The translations under genes were made by a program, and so were the position numbers. Below, in pieces: positions 45,967-54,788 of a stretch of 64,000 bases of DNA. A model generated the notes under the pieces. It saw only the letters and a list, made by a program, of their open reading frames with translations. It did no database searches and was not told where the DNA came from. Source of the stretch: CBDFNN01 sp965250215 (GTDB lineage: Bacteria; Bacteroidota; Rhodothermia; Rhodothermales; DATKEJ01); contig CBDFNN010000004.1 in the NCBI GenBank assembly GCA_965250215.1, positions 1,550,001 through 1,614,000 of the forward strand, read 5' to 3'. The stretch's first letter is position 1. Each line of letters starts with the position of its first letter.

Positions 45967-45974
45967 AATTTTAT

Positions 45975-46021
45975 AAAGGCTTCAATGGAAAGACAGTTGA
46001 TGTCAGTCGATTGAAGCCTTT
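45975..46021 (+). terminator. Intrinsic terminator of the low-complexity lipoprotein gene
   Basis: The arms aaaggcttcaat (45975-45986) and attgaagccttt (46010-46021) are exact complements, followed by a T-run. The stem starts 9 bases after the stop. Confidence 0.88.
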
Positions 46022-46061
46022 TTTATGCCCAATTTGAATTGAGGGCAAGAGGATAAACAAC

Positions 46062-47630
46062 ATGATAATGAAGAAAATCAACAACAATTGGCTCGGTTTA
46101 GCACTGCTCGTATCATTGGCTTTGCCAGCTGGAGTGGTGGGGCAAACTGCAGAAGACGCAATACGATTTACAGAGAGATTGCCGGCCACGGGAGCGCGAT
46201 TAACAGGAATGGGAGGCGCGAGTATCGCAGGAATCGCGGACTGGAGCACAGTGTATTCGAATCCAGCCGGATTGTCACTTGTCAAGAGCTCGCAGATTGT
46301 GGGTTCTTTTGGCAGCACAATCACCATCGATGATGCGAGTTATGGACTAGGCTCATCAATTGGAGGACTCGAGGAGCAGACAAGCAACTCAACGGGTTTG
46401 GGCTCATTGGCCTATGTAAACAAAGTCCCAACCGCGAGAGGTGCTCTTTCAATCGGAGTAGGATTTAATCAAACTAATTCTTTTGATCGCGGATTGTCAT
46501 TCCGAGGAAATAATGACGCCAATTCCTTTACAGACTTTTTAATGCCTTTGTCCGATGAGTTCACCATTAGCCAAGGCGCGGGGGATGATGGAATCGATGG
46601 AAACGATGACGATGTATTTGACATCGAGTTTTCGAGACCACTTTCCTTCCTTGGATACGAGACCTTCGGAATCGACTTCGATAGAGGACTCTACGAAAAC
46701 GGAGAAGCTGTTCCATTTCTGCCAGCCGTCACTGCTGGAACGCTTGAACAACGAGGCGAGGTGTTTGAATCAGGAGGAATGCGTGATATGACTTTTGCAG
46801 GTTCGGTTGAAGTTGCCAAAGATGTACATGTCGGTCTTGGACTAAACCTGAACTTTGGAGAGTATCGATATGAGAGATTTTTCGACGAGGTCGATAACAA
46901 TGACGACAACAACGGACAAGGTGGAACAACGGATTTCGCTTCATTAGCCTTCCGAGAAGATTTGACAGTCGGTTTGTTTGGAGCCAATATGCGAGCGGGA
47001 ATTACTACAAGTCCAATCCCCGGATTTCGATTTGGAGCAAGCCTAGAGACTCCTACTTACTATTGGGTCGAAGAAGATTTCTATCGTAGCCTCGATACTT
47101 CCTTTGACAACGGAGATAGTTACAGTCAGGATGAGTCGTCTGTTGGTTATCAGTATAGCATCTCGACACCTTGGAGACTAGGAATAGGTGGCGCATTTGA
47201 GACCGGTGGTCTATTGATCAGTGCGGATCTCGAAGCGGTGGATTGGTCCCAAATGAGGATGAATGCCGAGGATGGAAATTTCGATGACGAGGGATATTTC
47301 AACGATATAAACAGAGACATCCGTTCAGACTATGACGCAGTCGTTAATTTCAGATTTGGAGCCGAATACGACTTTGGGGTAGCAGCAATCCGGGGAGGTT
47401 TCGCGGTACAGCCTGAGGCGAGAGCAAATGATGGTTTGAATCAAGATCGTGAATATGTCACATTAGGAGTTGGTTTTAAGGTCGCTCCTAACGTCCGATT
47501 CGATATCGGGTGGATGCATCAGGAGTTTGACGACCAATACACACCCTACTCCGACGTGACCGGATCTCCGGTTGTAGAAGAGTTTTTAACTCGTGATAAC
47601 GTCTCGCTAGGTCTGACTGTTGGATTCTAA
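46062..47630 (+). CDS. OmpP1/FadL-family outer-membrane beta-barrel protein
   Basis: 522 residues (ATG at 46062 or, two codons on, 46068) with a signal peptide cut near VVGQ. The start of the mature chain, ATGARLTGMGGASIAGIADW with STVYSNPAGLS, is the hallmark of the OmpP1/FadL/PorV-like group in Bacteroidota. A barrel with many alternating aromatic strands follows, ending with NVSLGLTVGF. Members transport hydrophobic compounds, and in T9SS species PorV carries cargo to the sortase. The nearby T9SS cargo gene makes the PorV relation possible, but FadL-type transport is equally likely. Asp- and Gly-rich loops are prominent. Confidence 0.8.
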   Translation: MIMKKINNNWLGLALLVSLALPAGVVGQTAEDAIRFTERLPATGARLTGMGGASIAGIADWSTVYSNPAGLSLVKSSQIVGSFGSTITIDDASYGLGSSIGGLEEQTSNSTGLGSLAYVNKVPTARGALSIGVGFNQTNSFDRGLSFRGNNDANSFTDFLMPLSDEFTISQGAGDDGIDGNDDDVFDIEFSRPLSFLGYETFGIDFDRGLYENGEAVPFLPAVTAGTLEQRGEVFESGGMRDMTFAGSVEVAKDVHVGLGLNLNFGEYRYERFFDEVDNNDDNNGQGGTTDFASLAFREDLTVGLFGANMRAGITTSPIPGFRFGASLETPTYYWVEEDFYRSLDTSFDNGDSYSQDESSVGYQYSISTPWRLGIGGAFETGGLLISADLEAVDWSQMRMNAEDGNFDDEGYFNDINRDIRSDYDAVVNFRFGAEYDFGVAAIRGGFAVQPEARANDGLNQDREYVTLGVGFKVAPNVRFDIGWMHQEFDDQYTPYSDVTGSPVVEEFLTRDNVSLGLTVGF

Positions 47631-47637
47631 TAGAATC
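47623..47637. repeat. Perfect palindrome over the stop codon of the FadL-like gene
   Basis: gattcta, one base, tagaatc. It contains the TAA stop (47628-47630). A weaker inverted repeat (aggcc, 6 bases, ggcct) follows at 47638-47653. No T-run. Confidence 0.4.
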
Positions 47638-47874
47638 AGGCCAAACGAGGCCTTGGTGCCCCTTCGAAGGAATTGGACAAGAAATCTAATCATTCTCAAT
47701 TGGTGGGGTCGAGATTCATCCCTCGTCCACATTTCGGTAACAGCGCGAAGGCTTAATCAAGTTAAAACTTTACAAGTCTTTCTTTTTTTTGTAAAATAAG
47801 GATTATGGTTCGGTTAATTTAATACGTCTAGGAGGACATGACCCACCGATTCGAAGGCAAACTTCACAAATAAA

Positions 47875-49008
47875 ATGAAAAAACTAGCTACTATTACAGT
47901 GTGCACTTTTGCAATGCTGTTTACCTTTAATTCAGCCATTTCCGCCCAGTGTGGGGCCGTGGGAGATTTTCCCATGGCTTTTAATGAGAATATTCCTGTT
48001 AGCATAAACTGTGTCGTGCCAAATGTGGCCAACATTACAGACGTCACTCTTACATTAGAAATGACCCATACTTTTTCGGGTGACCTTGACTTCAATCTCA
48101 CTAATGACGGCACTGGCACGAATGCGCATATCATAGATTCGATTTGCGGTGGAGATGATATTGCTGCTGTTCCATTCACCTTGACAGATGCAGGCGGGGA
48201 GGCCGTCAGTGATTGTGGGGATTATCCAGGTGCAGGCGGAAATTTCACTACGGCTCCCGACGACATCGGAGCGGTCTTTGACACGGAAAGTGGACTCGCC
48301 GAACTTGGCGGGACTGGGCAGGGAATTGCGCAGTTCAAGGGTAGCAACTCATTGGCCGGTTGGACTATTGATATTGTCGACAATTTCGGGGGCGATTCTG
48401 GTCAGATTCTTGTACAACCTATACTCAGGGTTGTCGGGACACTACTACCCGTTGAACTGGTTTCCTTTGAAGGGACGCTCGACGACGATGTCGTCAACCT
48501 AAGCTGGATTACCGCGACGGAAAACAATAATACTGGCTTCGAGATTGAGCATAAAGTTGGCTACGGTGACTTCCAGTCCGTGGGGTTTGTTGAAGGAGCA
48601 GGAACAACGCAAGAAGAGCAAAACTACGCTTTCCAGGTCACTGATGTTGATCTCGGAAACCAAGTATTCCGGCTCAAACAGATAGATTTCGATGGGACCT
48701 TCGTGTACAGCAGTGAAATCGAGATCACTCGGGAACTTGCTGATGGCTACTTACTGAAGAATGCCTATCCCAATCCTTTCAACCCACAAACGACTTTTAG
48801 TCTGTTGATCGCGGGCGACCAGCAGGTTGATATTGGCGTCTACAATCTCATGGGTCAGCGCGTACAGACCATATATGAGGGAATTCTCGCTGGCCAAAAA
48901 TGGCACCAAATGACTTTCCAGTCGGGTAGTCTTTCAAGTGGTTCCTACTTGATTCGATCCGTCGGGCCATCGTTCATCAATACCCAACAGGTGGTTTTGA
49001 TGAAGTAA
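47875..49008 (+). CDS. Secreted P-domain protein with T9SS type A sorting signal
   Basis: 377 residues with a signal peptide (cut near AISAQ). Residues about 25-190 resemble a proprotein-convertase P-domain: SINCVVPNVANITDVTLTLE, then SGDLDFNLTNDGT, and WTIDIVDNFGGDSGQI near its end. A second beta domain (VELVSFEGTLDDDVVNLSW) and a C-terminal domain of about 80 residues follow. That domain begins KNAYPNPFNPQTTFSL and has VYNLMGQRVQTIY, the type A sorting signal recognised by the type IX system. The protein is therefore likely exported and attached to the surface. No protease domain is present, so the P-domain stands alone. Confidence 0.85.
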   Translation: MKKLATITVCTFAMLFTFNSAISAQCGAVGDFPMAFNENIPVSINCVVPNVANITDVTLTLEMTHTFSGDLDFNLTNDGTGTNAHIIDSICGGDDIAAVPFTLTDAGGEAVSDCGDYPGAGGNFTTAPDDIGAVFDTESGLAELGGTGQGIAQFKGSNSLAGWTIDIVDNFGGDSGQILVQPILRVVGTLLPVELVSFEGTLDDDVVNLSWITATENNNTGFEIEHKVGYGDFQSVGFVEGAGTTQEEQNYAFQVTDVDLGNQVFRLKQIDFDGTFVYSSEIEITRELADGYLLKNAYPNPFNPQTTFSLLIAGDQQVDIGVYNLMGQRVQTIYEGILAGQKWHQMTFQSGSLSSGSYLIRSVGPSFINTQQVVLMK

Positions 49009-49033
49009 GCGTATCGGCTTATTTGTAGCCAAC

Positions 49034-49068
49034 AAAAGCCTCCGTTGTTTTTTACGACGGAGGCTTTT
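49034..49068 (+). terminator. Intrinsic terminator after the T9SS cargo gene
   Basis: The arms aaaagcctccgt (49034-49045) and acggaggctttt (49057-49068) are exact complements, followed by further T residues. The stem starts 26 bases after the stop. Confidence 0.9.
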
Positions 49069-49230
49069 TTTTGAATGTAGCGTCAATCCATACCTCGATT
49101 CACCATCATTTTGAGCAAGATGCCGACCTAGCTCCTATCTCAGACTGGAGGGAATAAATTCAAAATTGAAAGCGTATGAATAGTCGCAGTGAGATCTGCC
49201 GTTCTGGTGGAATCTATAAATCAATTGACG

Positions 49231-50958
49231 ATGTTTAAGAAACGCTATCTGTTTTTACTATCTGCCGTCACATTTATTATGGGTGGATGCGGACCAGAAC
49301 CAGCCGATCCTATTGAAGTAGCTAAATCGGAAATATTTACAGACCAAGCCAAGACAGCTGGCCTTGATTTTGTGCATTTCAACGGCATGACTGGAAAACG
49401 CCTGATGGCAGAAATTATCGGAGCAGGTGTGGCGCTTTTCGATTATGATAATGACGGAGATCTGGATGCGTATTGGGTGCAGGGTGCACTACTTGGGATC
49501 GATACCCGGTACGAGGATTCTATTTATCCCTTCACAAATGAGCTGCCACCCCTGGATCGCCTTTTCCGCAACGATCTCGTTGAAACTGGCCGTTTTCATT
49601 TTACCGATGTGACCACAGAAGCCGGAATTATTGCGCCCGGTTTCGGTATGGGAGTTACCGTTGGGGACATTGACAAGGATGGATTCACCGACATCTATGT
49701 GACCAATTTTGGACCGAACCAACTATTGCTCAACAATGGGGATGGGACATTTGAAGATGTTACGAACACAAGTCAGACAGACGATTCGCGCTGGAATACA
49801 AGCGCTGCGTTTCTGGACTACGATCGCGATGGATGGCTAGACCTCTTTGTAGGCAGCTATGTCAGTTATAGTTTGACCACACACAAGGACTGCTTCACTC
49901 AGTCGGGGATAGTTGATTACTGTGGTCCGACCAGCTACCAGCCGCTACCGGACAAGTTATTTCGTAACAAAGGAGATGGCACTTTCGAAGATGTTTCTGC
50001 CCATGCCCAGATTGCCGGAAGCTATGGAGGATCCTTAGGCGTCATTAGCTCTGATTTCAATAGTGACGGCTGGCCAGACATTTACGTTGCCAATGATGCC
50101 TTACCCAATCAACTCTGGATCAATCAACAGGATGGCAGTTTCCGAGACGAAGCATTGTTGAGTGGGACTGCAGTCAATCAGAGTGGTATCCCAGAGGGAA
50201 GCATGGGTGTGGAGGCAGCCGACTTCGATGGAGATGGTGATGAAGACCTATTTGTGACACACATCGCGGAAGAAACAAATACTTTCTACCGCAACCTGGG
50301 GGGTGGGTTGTTTGAAGATGCCACATCTGAAGTCGGCCTTGGTTTACCTAGTCTCGGATTTACTGGTTTTGGTACCGGTGCGCTCGACTATGACAATGAC
50401 GGAAAACTGGATCTAATGGTTGTCAACGGGGCCGTCGTATTGCCTCGCGTGCTGCCTGATTCGGGTGATGCATTTCCGATGCAACAACCTAATCAACTTC
50501 TTCACAATCTTGGAGCACGATTTGAAGAGGTGTCGACAGGCGCTGGGTCGGTCTTTAATGAGTCGGAGGTGAGCCGAGGTGCAGCCTTTGGGGATATTGA
50601 CAATGATGGCGATATTGACGTGATGGTGAACAACAACAATGGGCCAGCCCGACTCTTGATCAACAATGTAGGGCATCAAAATAATTGGATAGGCCTGCGA
50701 TTGGTAGATCAGGGCCTGGTGTCCAATGGTACAAAAGTAGTTCTAACCTTGGCAGATGGGGAGGTGCTGGTTCGCCGCGTTCGGGTGGCAGCCAGCTATT
50801 GTTCGGCCAATGATTCGCGGGTTTTGTTCGGACTGGGATCGGCAATAACATTTAAGGCGCTTGAAGTCCTGTGGCCAGATGGGACTGCGGAAAAATGGGA
50901 CGGAGTCCCCTATTCGGTTGGGACATACTACACACTAGAGAAAGGAAGCGGCCAATGA
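49231..50958 (+). CDS. CRTAC1-family lipoprotein with FG-GAP/VCBS and ASPIC/UnbV domains
   Basis: 575 residues from ATG 49231 (the open frame extends to 49189, but the signal peptide starts here), with lipobox MGGC. At least seven Asp-rich FG-GAP/VCBS repeats are visible, such as DYDNDGDLDAYWV, DIDKDGFTDIYV and DIDNDGDIDVMV, building a calcium-binding seven-blade propeller. A C-terminal ASPIC/UnbV domain (NWIGLRLVDQ, LEVLWPDGTAEKW) follows. Such proteins are common in marine Bacteroidota and Planctomycetes; biochemical role is unproven. The stop overlaps the next ATG (ATGA), so it is translated with the TPR lipoprotein. Confidence 0.88.
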   Translation: MFKKRYLFLLSAVTFIMGGCGPEPADPIEVAKSEIFTDQAKTAGLDFVHFNGMTGKRLMAEIIGAGVALFDYDNDGDLDAYWVQGALLGIDTRYEDSIYPFTNELPPLDRLFRNDLVETGRFHFTDVTTEAGIIAPGFGMGVTVGDIDKDGFTDIYVTNFGPNQLLLNNGDGTFEDVTNTSQTDDSRWNTSAAFLDYDRDGWLDLFVGSYVSYSLTTHKDCFTQSGIVDYCGPTSYQPLPDKLFRNKGDGTFEDVSAHAQIAGSYGGSLGVISSDFNSDGWPDIYVANDALPNQLWINQQDGSFRDEALLSGTAVNQSGIPEGSMGVEAADFDGDGDEDLFVTHIAEETNTFYRNLGGGLFEDATSEVGLGLPSLGFTGFGTGALDYDNDGKLDLMVVNGAVVLPRVLPDSGDAFPMQQPNQLLHNLGARFEEVSTGAGSVFNESEVSRGAAFGDIDNDGDIDVMVNNNNGPARLLINNVGHQNNWIGLRLVDQGLVSNGTKVVLTLADGEVLVRRVRVAASYCSANDSRVLFGLGSAITFKALEVLWPDGTAEKWDGVPYSVGTYYTLEKGSGQ

Positions 50959-52532
50959 GCAAGTCTCTTTTAATGTATCTAGGCCTCCTGGTGTGTTTGG
51001 TCGCTTGCCAAACAGACTCGGCGTTGCCCCAAGCGCGACAGGTCTTGGTCTCTATCCCAGTTCCGGATTTTGAGAGTATGGAAGCCCAAGTAAGATCTCA
51101 GCTAAAAACGGCTCAAGATACCCTTGACGCCATATTGGGGCGCGGTGACACAGAGAATGGGATCTTGAGTCGGATGTTTGGAGAAATGGGGCAACAATAC
51201 CAAGCATATGAATTTGAAGAAGCAGCTCAGGCTTGCTATGTAAACGCTCGGACTTTGGATCCAAAAGTCTTCCAATGGGCGTATTTCTTGGGACATCTTC
51301 TCAAAAAAGGAAAGCAGCCTGAAGAGAGCATCAAACAGTTTGAACAGGCTCTTATCTTAAACCCAGATTATTTTTCAGGATACATTGCCTTGGCTGAAGG
51401 ATATATCGGGTCTAATCGCTTGGATGAAGCAGAAAGCATCTTGAACCGAGCCCGGGTCAAGGATGAGGCCAGTGCATCGGTTTTTTTTGGATTGGGGAGG
51501 GTTGCTTCTATCCGCAACGCTCATGAAGAGGCCATCACCTACTTCGAGAACGCCCGTCGATTGGCACCCGAGGCAGGCAGGGTCAATTATCCCTTAGGTA
51601 TGGCATATCGGGCTCAGGGAAATCATGAAAAAGCTCGCTTTTTCCTGGCCCAAAAAGGAGGTGCTGGAGTGACCCTCAAAGACCCGCTTCTTGATGATCT
51701 GAGAATGCTCACGAAGGGAGGACATGCCCTCAAGATTCGAGGCAATAGGGCATATATTGAGGGGCGCTTTGAGGAAGCCCAAGAGGCGTACGAGCAGGCA
51801 CTTGCAGCCGCACCAGATAATCCAGAATCCCACGTCAATTTGGCGGTCGTCTTGACGGCTCTGAATCAGAATGAAAAGGCGATGCATCACTTAGAAGAGG
51901 CCCTTCTACTAGATCCAATACGCCAAATGGCGCTTTTCAATTTAGGATCCTTACTTGCAAAGCAAGGTCGAGATCTGGACGCACTCCCTTATTATCGAAG
52001 AGCTTTGGATTCCGATCCGGACTTTGTAAACGCGCACTTTAATTTGGCAAACGCGCAGCTCAGACTAGGCCAGCTTGAGGAGGCCGTAATTCATTACGAA
52101 AAGGTGATAGAACTGACTCCCTCGAATGCAGCTGCCCGGCACCGGCAGGCTTTGGCATTGGTTGGGCTCCAGCGATGGGAAGCCGCCCGTCTAGCACTCG
52201 AAGCCGGCTACGAAGCCCTCCCAAGTGAGGGGCTTATTATTAATCTTTTGGCCAGACTATTGGCCGCTTGTCCCGTCGAAGAGATTCGAGACGGCCTTCG
52301 CTCTCTGAATCTTGCACAGACCTTGGTCGAAGGCAATCGATCCTTGGGCAATATCGAAGTGCTTGCAATGGCATTAGCAGAACAAGGTAGGTTCGATGAA
52401 GCTGCTGAGCTTCAGGAGCAAAGTTTGGTCTTCGCTAAAAAACAGGGTCGGACCGACTTGGAAGGATCCCTGACTGCAAATTTGGCGCGTTATCAAAATA
52501 AGAAACCGTCTCGGAATCCTGGAGGATTTTGA
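50955..52532 (+). CDS. TPR-repeat lipoprotein
   Basis: 525 residues from ATG 50955, which overlaps the stop of the CRTAC1 gene. Lipobox VAC follows MSKSLLMYLGLLVCL. Many 34-residue tetratricopeptide repeats are visible from about 85 to 500, for example NPDYFSGYIALAEGYIGSN and PDNPESHVNLAVVLTALNQ, with the Ala-Gly-Tyr-Pro spacing of TPRs. TPRs bind partner proteins, so this lipoprotein probably scaffolds its translationally coupled CRTAC1 partner at the envelope. No catalytic domain is seen. Confidence 0.86.
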   Translation: MSKSLLMYLGLLVCLVACQTDSALPQARQVLVSIPVPDFESMEAQVRSQLKTAQDTLDAILGRGDTENGILSRMFGEMGQQYQAYEFEEAAQACYVNARTLDPKVFQWAYFLGHLLKKGKQPEESIKQFEQALILNPDYFSGYIALAEGYIGSNRLDEAESILNRARVKDEASASVFFGLGRVASIRNAHEEAITYFENARRLAPEAGRVNYPLGMAYRAQGNHEKARFFLAQKGGAGVTLKDPLLDDLRMLTKGGHALKIRGNRAYIEGRFEEAQEAYEQALAAAPDNPESHVNLAVVLTALNQNEKAMHHLEEALLLDPIRQMALFNLGSLLAKQGRDLDALPYYRRALDSDPDFVNAHFNLANAQLRLGQLEEAVIHYEKVIELTPSNAAARHRQALALVGLQRWEAARLALEAGYEALPSEGLIINLLARLLAACPVEEIRDGLRSLNLAQTLVEGNRSLGNIEVLAMALAEQGRFDEAAELQEQSLVFAKKQGRTDLEGSLTANLARYQNKKPSRNPGGF

Positions 52533-52641
52533 TTGATGATCCCCATTTACTGTAAGACAATTGAAATTGACGAAAAGGAGAAAAGCTTGGCGAGAATGGA
52601 TCTGAATTCAAGGGTACAGCCTACTCTTTAAAGATCTCCGA

Positions 52642-53949
52642 TCAAAAGTGATACGCTAGACTGAGTTGGCCCATGTTGTCCTTGCGGAGTCCGTAGAGTA
52701 GATCATCTTGTGCGACATTGACCATCGCTCGGATCTCGAGTTCTATCGTCAAAGAGTTTCTCAGTCTCCGCGATGCTTCTAGCAGTAGAGCAGTTGAACC
52801 ACGCTCTATATCGACGATGGCTCCACCAAGAATAGCGGTGTTCTGAATGTCATTAAAGGCAAGTCGAGACCCGAGAAAAAGGTCATTGTCAAAGGGTGTC
52901 GGTGGAAGCATTTGATCACCGAATTGAATGTCCTCTTCGTTGTCAAAAAGATATTCAGCAATTACACCGAGGTCTTTCCCACTGTTCTTTATATTGGAAA
53001 TTGTGTATTCAAACCCGCCGACCAATCCGACGCTCTGGGCTCCCCGACCCACACGGTTCACACCCTCAGCTTTCCAGAGCCATCCGCCAGTCGTGGCCTG
53101 CACCTCGAAGCCCGTTTGGTGAAAAACTTCGTAGATGGGAATGAGCGAGGGAATCTCTACATCACCGACCAGATTTACGGACACCGAAAGCGTCGGCTCG
53201 CGACTCGTACCATAGAAGTGAGACAAGGCACCGTCAAACATTCCAAGGGATCCAGAAATCCGAAGGGCAAGATCCGGTCGCCATTCTTCCAAGTCTGATT
53301 CGTATCTGGCGCTGTCAGTAGCGATTGCAAGTGGCGGACGAAGTCGTCCGTCCACCCCAGGAAATGTCCGTTCACGAAAGTATGGCAGGACAAAGAGATC
53401 AATTGTCGCGCGACCTCGGATCAAGCTGAGGTTGACCATGGCTTGCCCAAGCTTGTCTTCCTCGTCGGAATTCTCAACGGCGTCTGTTTGATTAATTATG
53501 TCAACCAGATGCCTCGATTCTGCAACGCCCCAGAATACCTTCGAAAATCCAGCACGTAATTCCCAGGAGCGAGCTGCTTTTAAGTACACCGCCTCACGTA
53601 TGTCAAAATGAGTTCGAGATGCGTCGTGCATATCGACGCGAAGGAATGGAACTAGCTCAAAGCTCGAATAGCCATTGTCCCATTCAAAGTAGATCTCGGG
53701 TTCGGCCGCTATCGAGCCCGAGTTTCCATGCTGGTCTGACGAAAGCGGGTCTGTCGGGAAGCCTCGCCCCTGAACCTCCAAATAACCGCTCACTTCCTGC
53801 GCCACCGCATTCCCAGGTCCAAATCCTGTAAAAACACCCGGAATGGGAAGTAAATCAAGGCCGCCAAGAAGAATAAGAAGGGCCAGGGCTAAATAGACCC
53901 GCAAATTAGATTCTCCCACAGCAGTTGGCGATGTATGACTAACGAGCAC
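52642..53949 (-). CDS. Outer-membrane beta-barrel protein of an RND/LolA-like cluster
   Basis: 435 residues with an N-terminal signal sequence (about 20-50; cut near AVAQ) that is longer than usual. The chain alternates polar and aromatic residues (YFEWDNGYSSFELVPFLRVD, FGDQMLPPTPFDNDLFLGSR) and ends GQLSLAYHF with the terminal Phe of outer-membrane barrels. It overlaps the LolA-like gene by 11 bases. Similar trios (MMPL exporter, LolA-like and a barrel) occur in Proteobacteria, where the barrel is often annotated DUF1302-like. The assignment to such a trio is inferred from order and barrel pattern. Confidence 0.68.
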   Translation of the reverse strand: MLVSHTSPTAVGESNLRVYLALALLILLGGLDLLPIPGVFTGFGPGNAVAQEVSGYLEVQGRGFPTDPLSSDQHGNSGSIAAEPEIYFEWDNGYSSFELVPFLRVDMHDASRTHFDIREAVYLKAARSWELRAGFSKVFWGVAESRHLVDIINQTDAVENSDEEDKLGQAMVNLSLIRGRATIDLFVLPYFRERTFPGVDGRLRPPLAIATDSARYESDLEEWRPDLALRISGSLGMFDGALSHFYGTSREPTLSVSVNLVGDVEIPSLIPIYEVFHQTGFEVQATTGGWLWKAEGVNRVGRGAQSVGLVGGFEYTISNIKNSGKDLGVIAEYLFDNEEDIQFGDQMLPPTPFDNDLFLGSRLAFNDIQNTAILGGAIVDIERGSTALLLEASRRLRNSLTIELEIRAMVNVAQDDLLYGLRKDNMGQLSLAYHF

Positions 53950-54754
53950 GCTTTAGACTGTTTGTGTCGAAATCGCGATCACTCATACCATTCTGGAACT
54001 TGAAGTCGGAGAAAATAAGAGTCGTACTTTTGCCGGTTTGATGATTCACCATGTTCATCTCAAGTGAACGCCAGTACTTGTCGAGGAAATGACCGTAATT
54101 ACCATACTCAAGCGTCTTGAGTAATGACTTTTTGCGATCATAGAAATCAACTTTTTGAAGTCTGTATTCGGCTTGGTCATACCACACGATCTGCTTCGTG
54201 TATCCAGATTTTGGATCGACAGGAATTCGCTCAATAACCCACATATCAACGCCATCCACTGTTTCCTCACCTATATACTTGTAGGTGAATTTCTCCACTT
54301 CCTGAGACGAGATATCCTCGTAGGCGAATTCCGACGACATAAACGAACCGGACTTGTTGTTCGACGCGATTCGTTTGACACGCTTTAGAGCTGGTAGATA
54401 AAGCCACTGGTCGTCTTGACCCTCTTTATGGGTAAAAGAAAGGAAGCCGGTTCCTTTGACGTCCCTTGGCTGGTTGAACACAACGAGAGATTTATCACCG
54501 TCACCTTCCACTTCCAAAGTCTTGTTGCTCATCAATCGTTCGCTTTCCTCTCCGTGGCGATTTCTCAGGACCATTCGTAGTTGAGCAGAGGTGTCGCCGA
54601 AACCCGCGTCTCGCACATCTGCCTCTGTTGCAATCTCAAGTCCCTTCTCCGTGGCATTTCCCCCGGATTGGGCAGAACTCGACAGGGGCAGCGTCAAGGC
54701 CATGAGCAGGGCTGCTACAAAAAGAGTGATTACATTTTTCAAATTCCTATACAT
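53939..54754 (-). CDS. LolA-like outer-membrane lipoprotein-sorting protein
   Basis: 271 residues with a signal peptide (cut near SSAQS). The mature part has the LolA-like beta half-barrel pattern: MVLRNRHGEESERLM, KSLVVFNQPRDVKGTGFLSF, DDQWLYLPALKRVKRI, and the C-terminal GYTKQIVWYDQAEYRLQKVD. Members of this group accompany MMPL/RND exporters and are thought to carry a hydrophobic lipid or lipoprotein across the periplasm. It lies between the exporter and the outer-membrane barrel and overlaps the latter. Confidence 0.87.
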   Translation of the reverse strand: MYRNLKNVITLFVAALLMALTLPLSSSAQSGGNATEKGLEIATEADVRDAGFGDTSAQLRMVLRNRHGEESERLMSNKTLEVEGDGDKSLVVFNQPRDVKGTGFLSFTHKEGQDDQWLYLPALKRVKRIASNNKSGSFMSSEFAYEDISSQEVEKFTYKYIGEETVDGVDMWVIERIPVDPKSGYTKQIVWYDQAEYRLQKVDFYDRKKSLLKTLEYGNYGHFLDKYWRSLEMNMVNHQTGKSTTLIFSDFKFQNGMSDRDFDTNSLKRAR

Positions 54755-54788
54755 GGTTATTTTTGTTTAATTTTGGCTAAAAGTTTGA

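Noticed and set aside
45614..45976. Overlapping plus-strand frame inside the Arg/Ser-rich region
   Set aside because: Shifted reading of repetitive codons; no signal, motif or start context.
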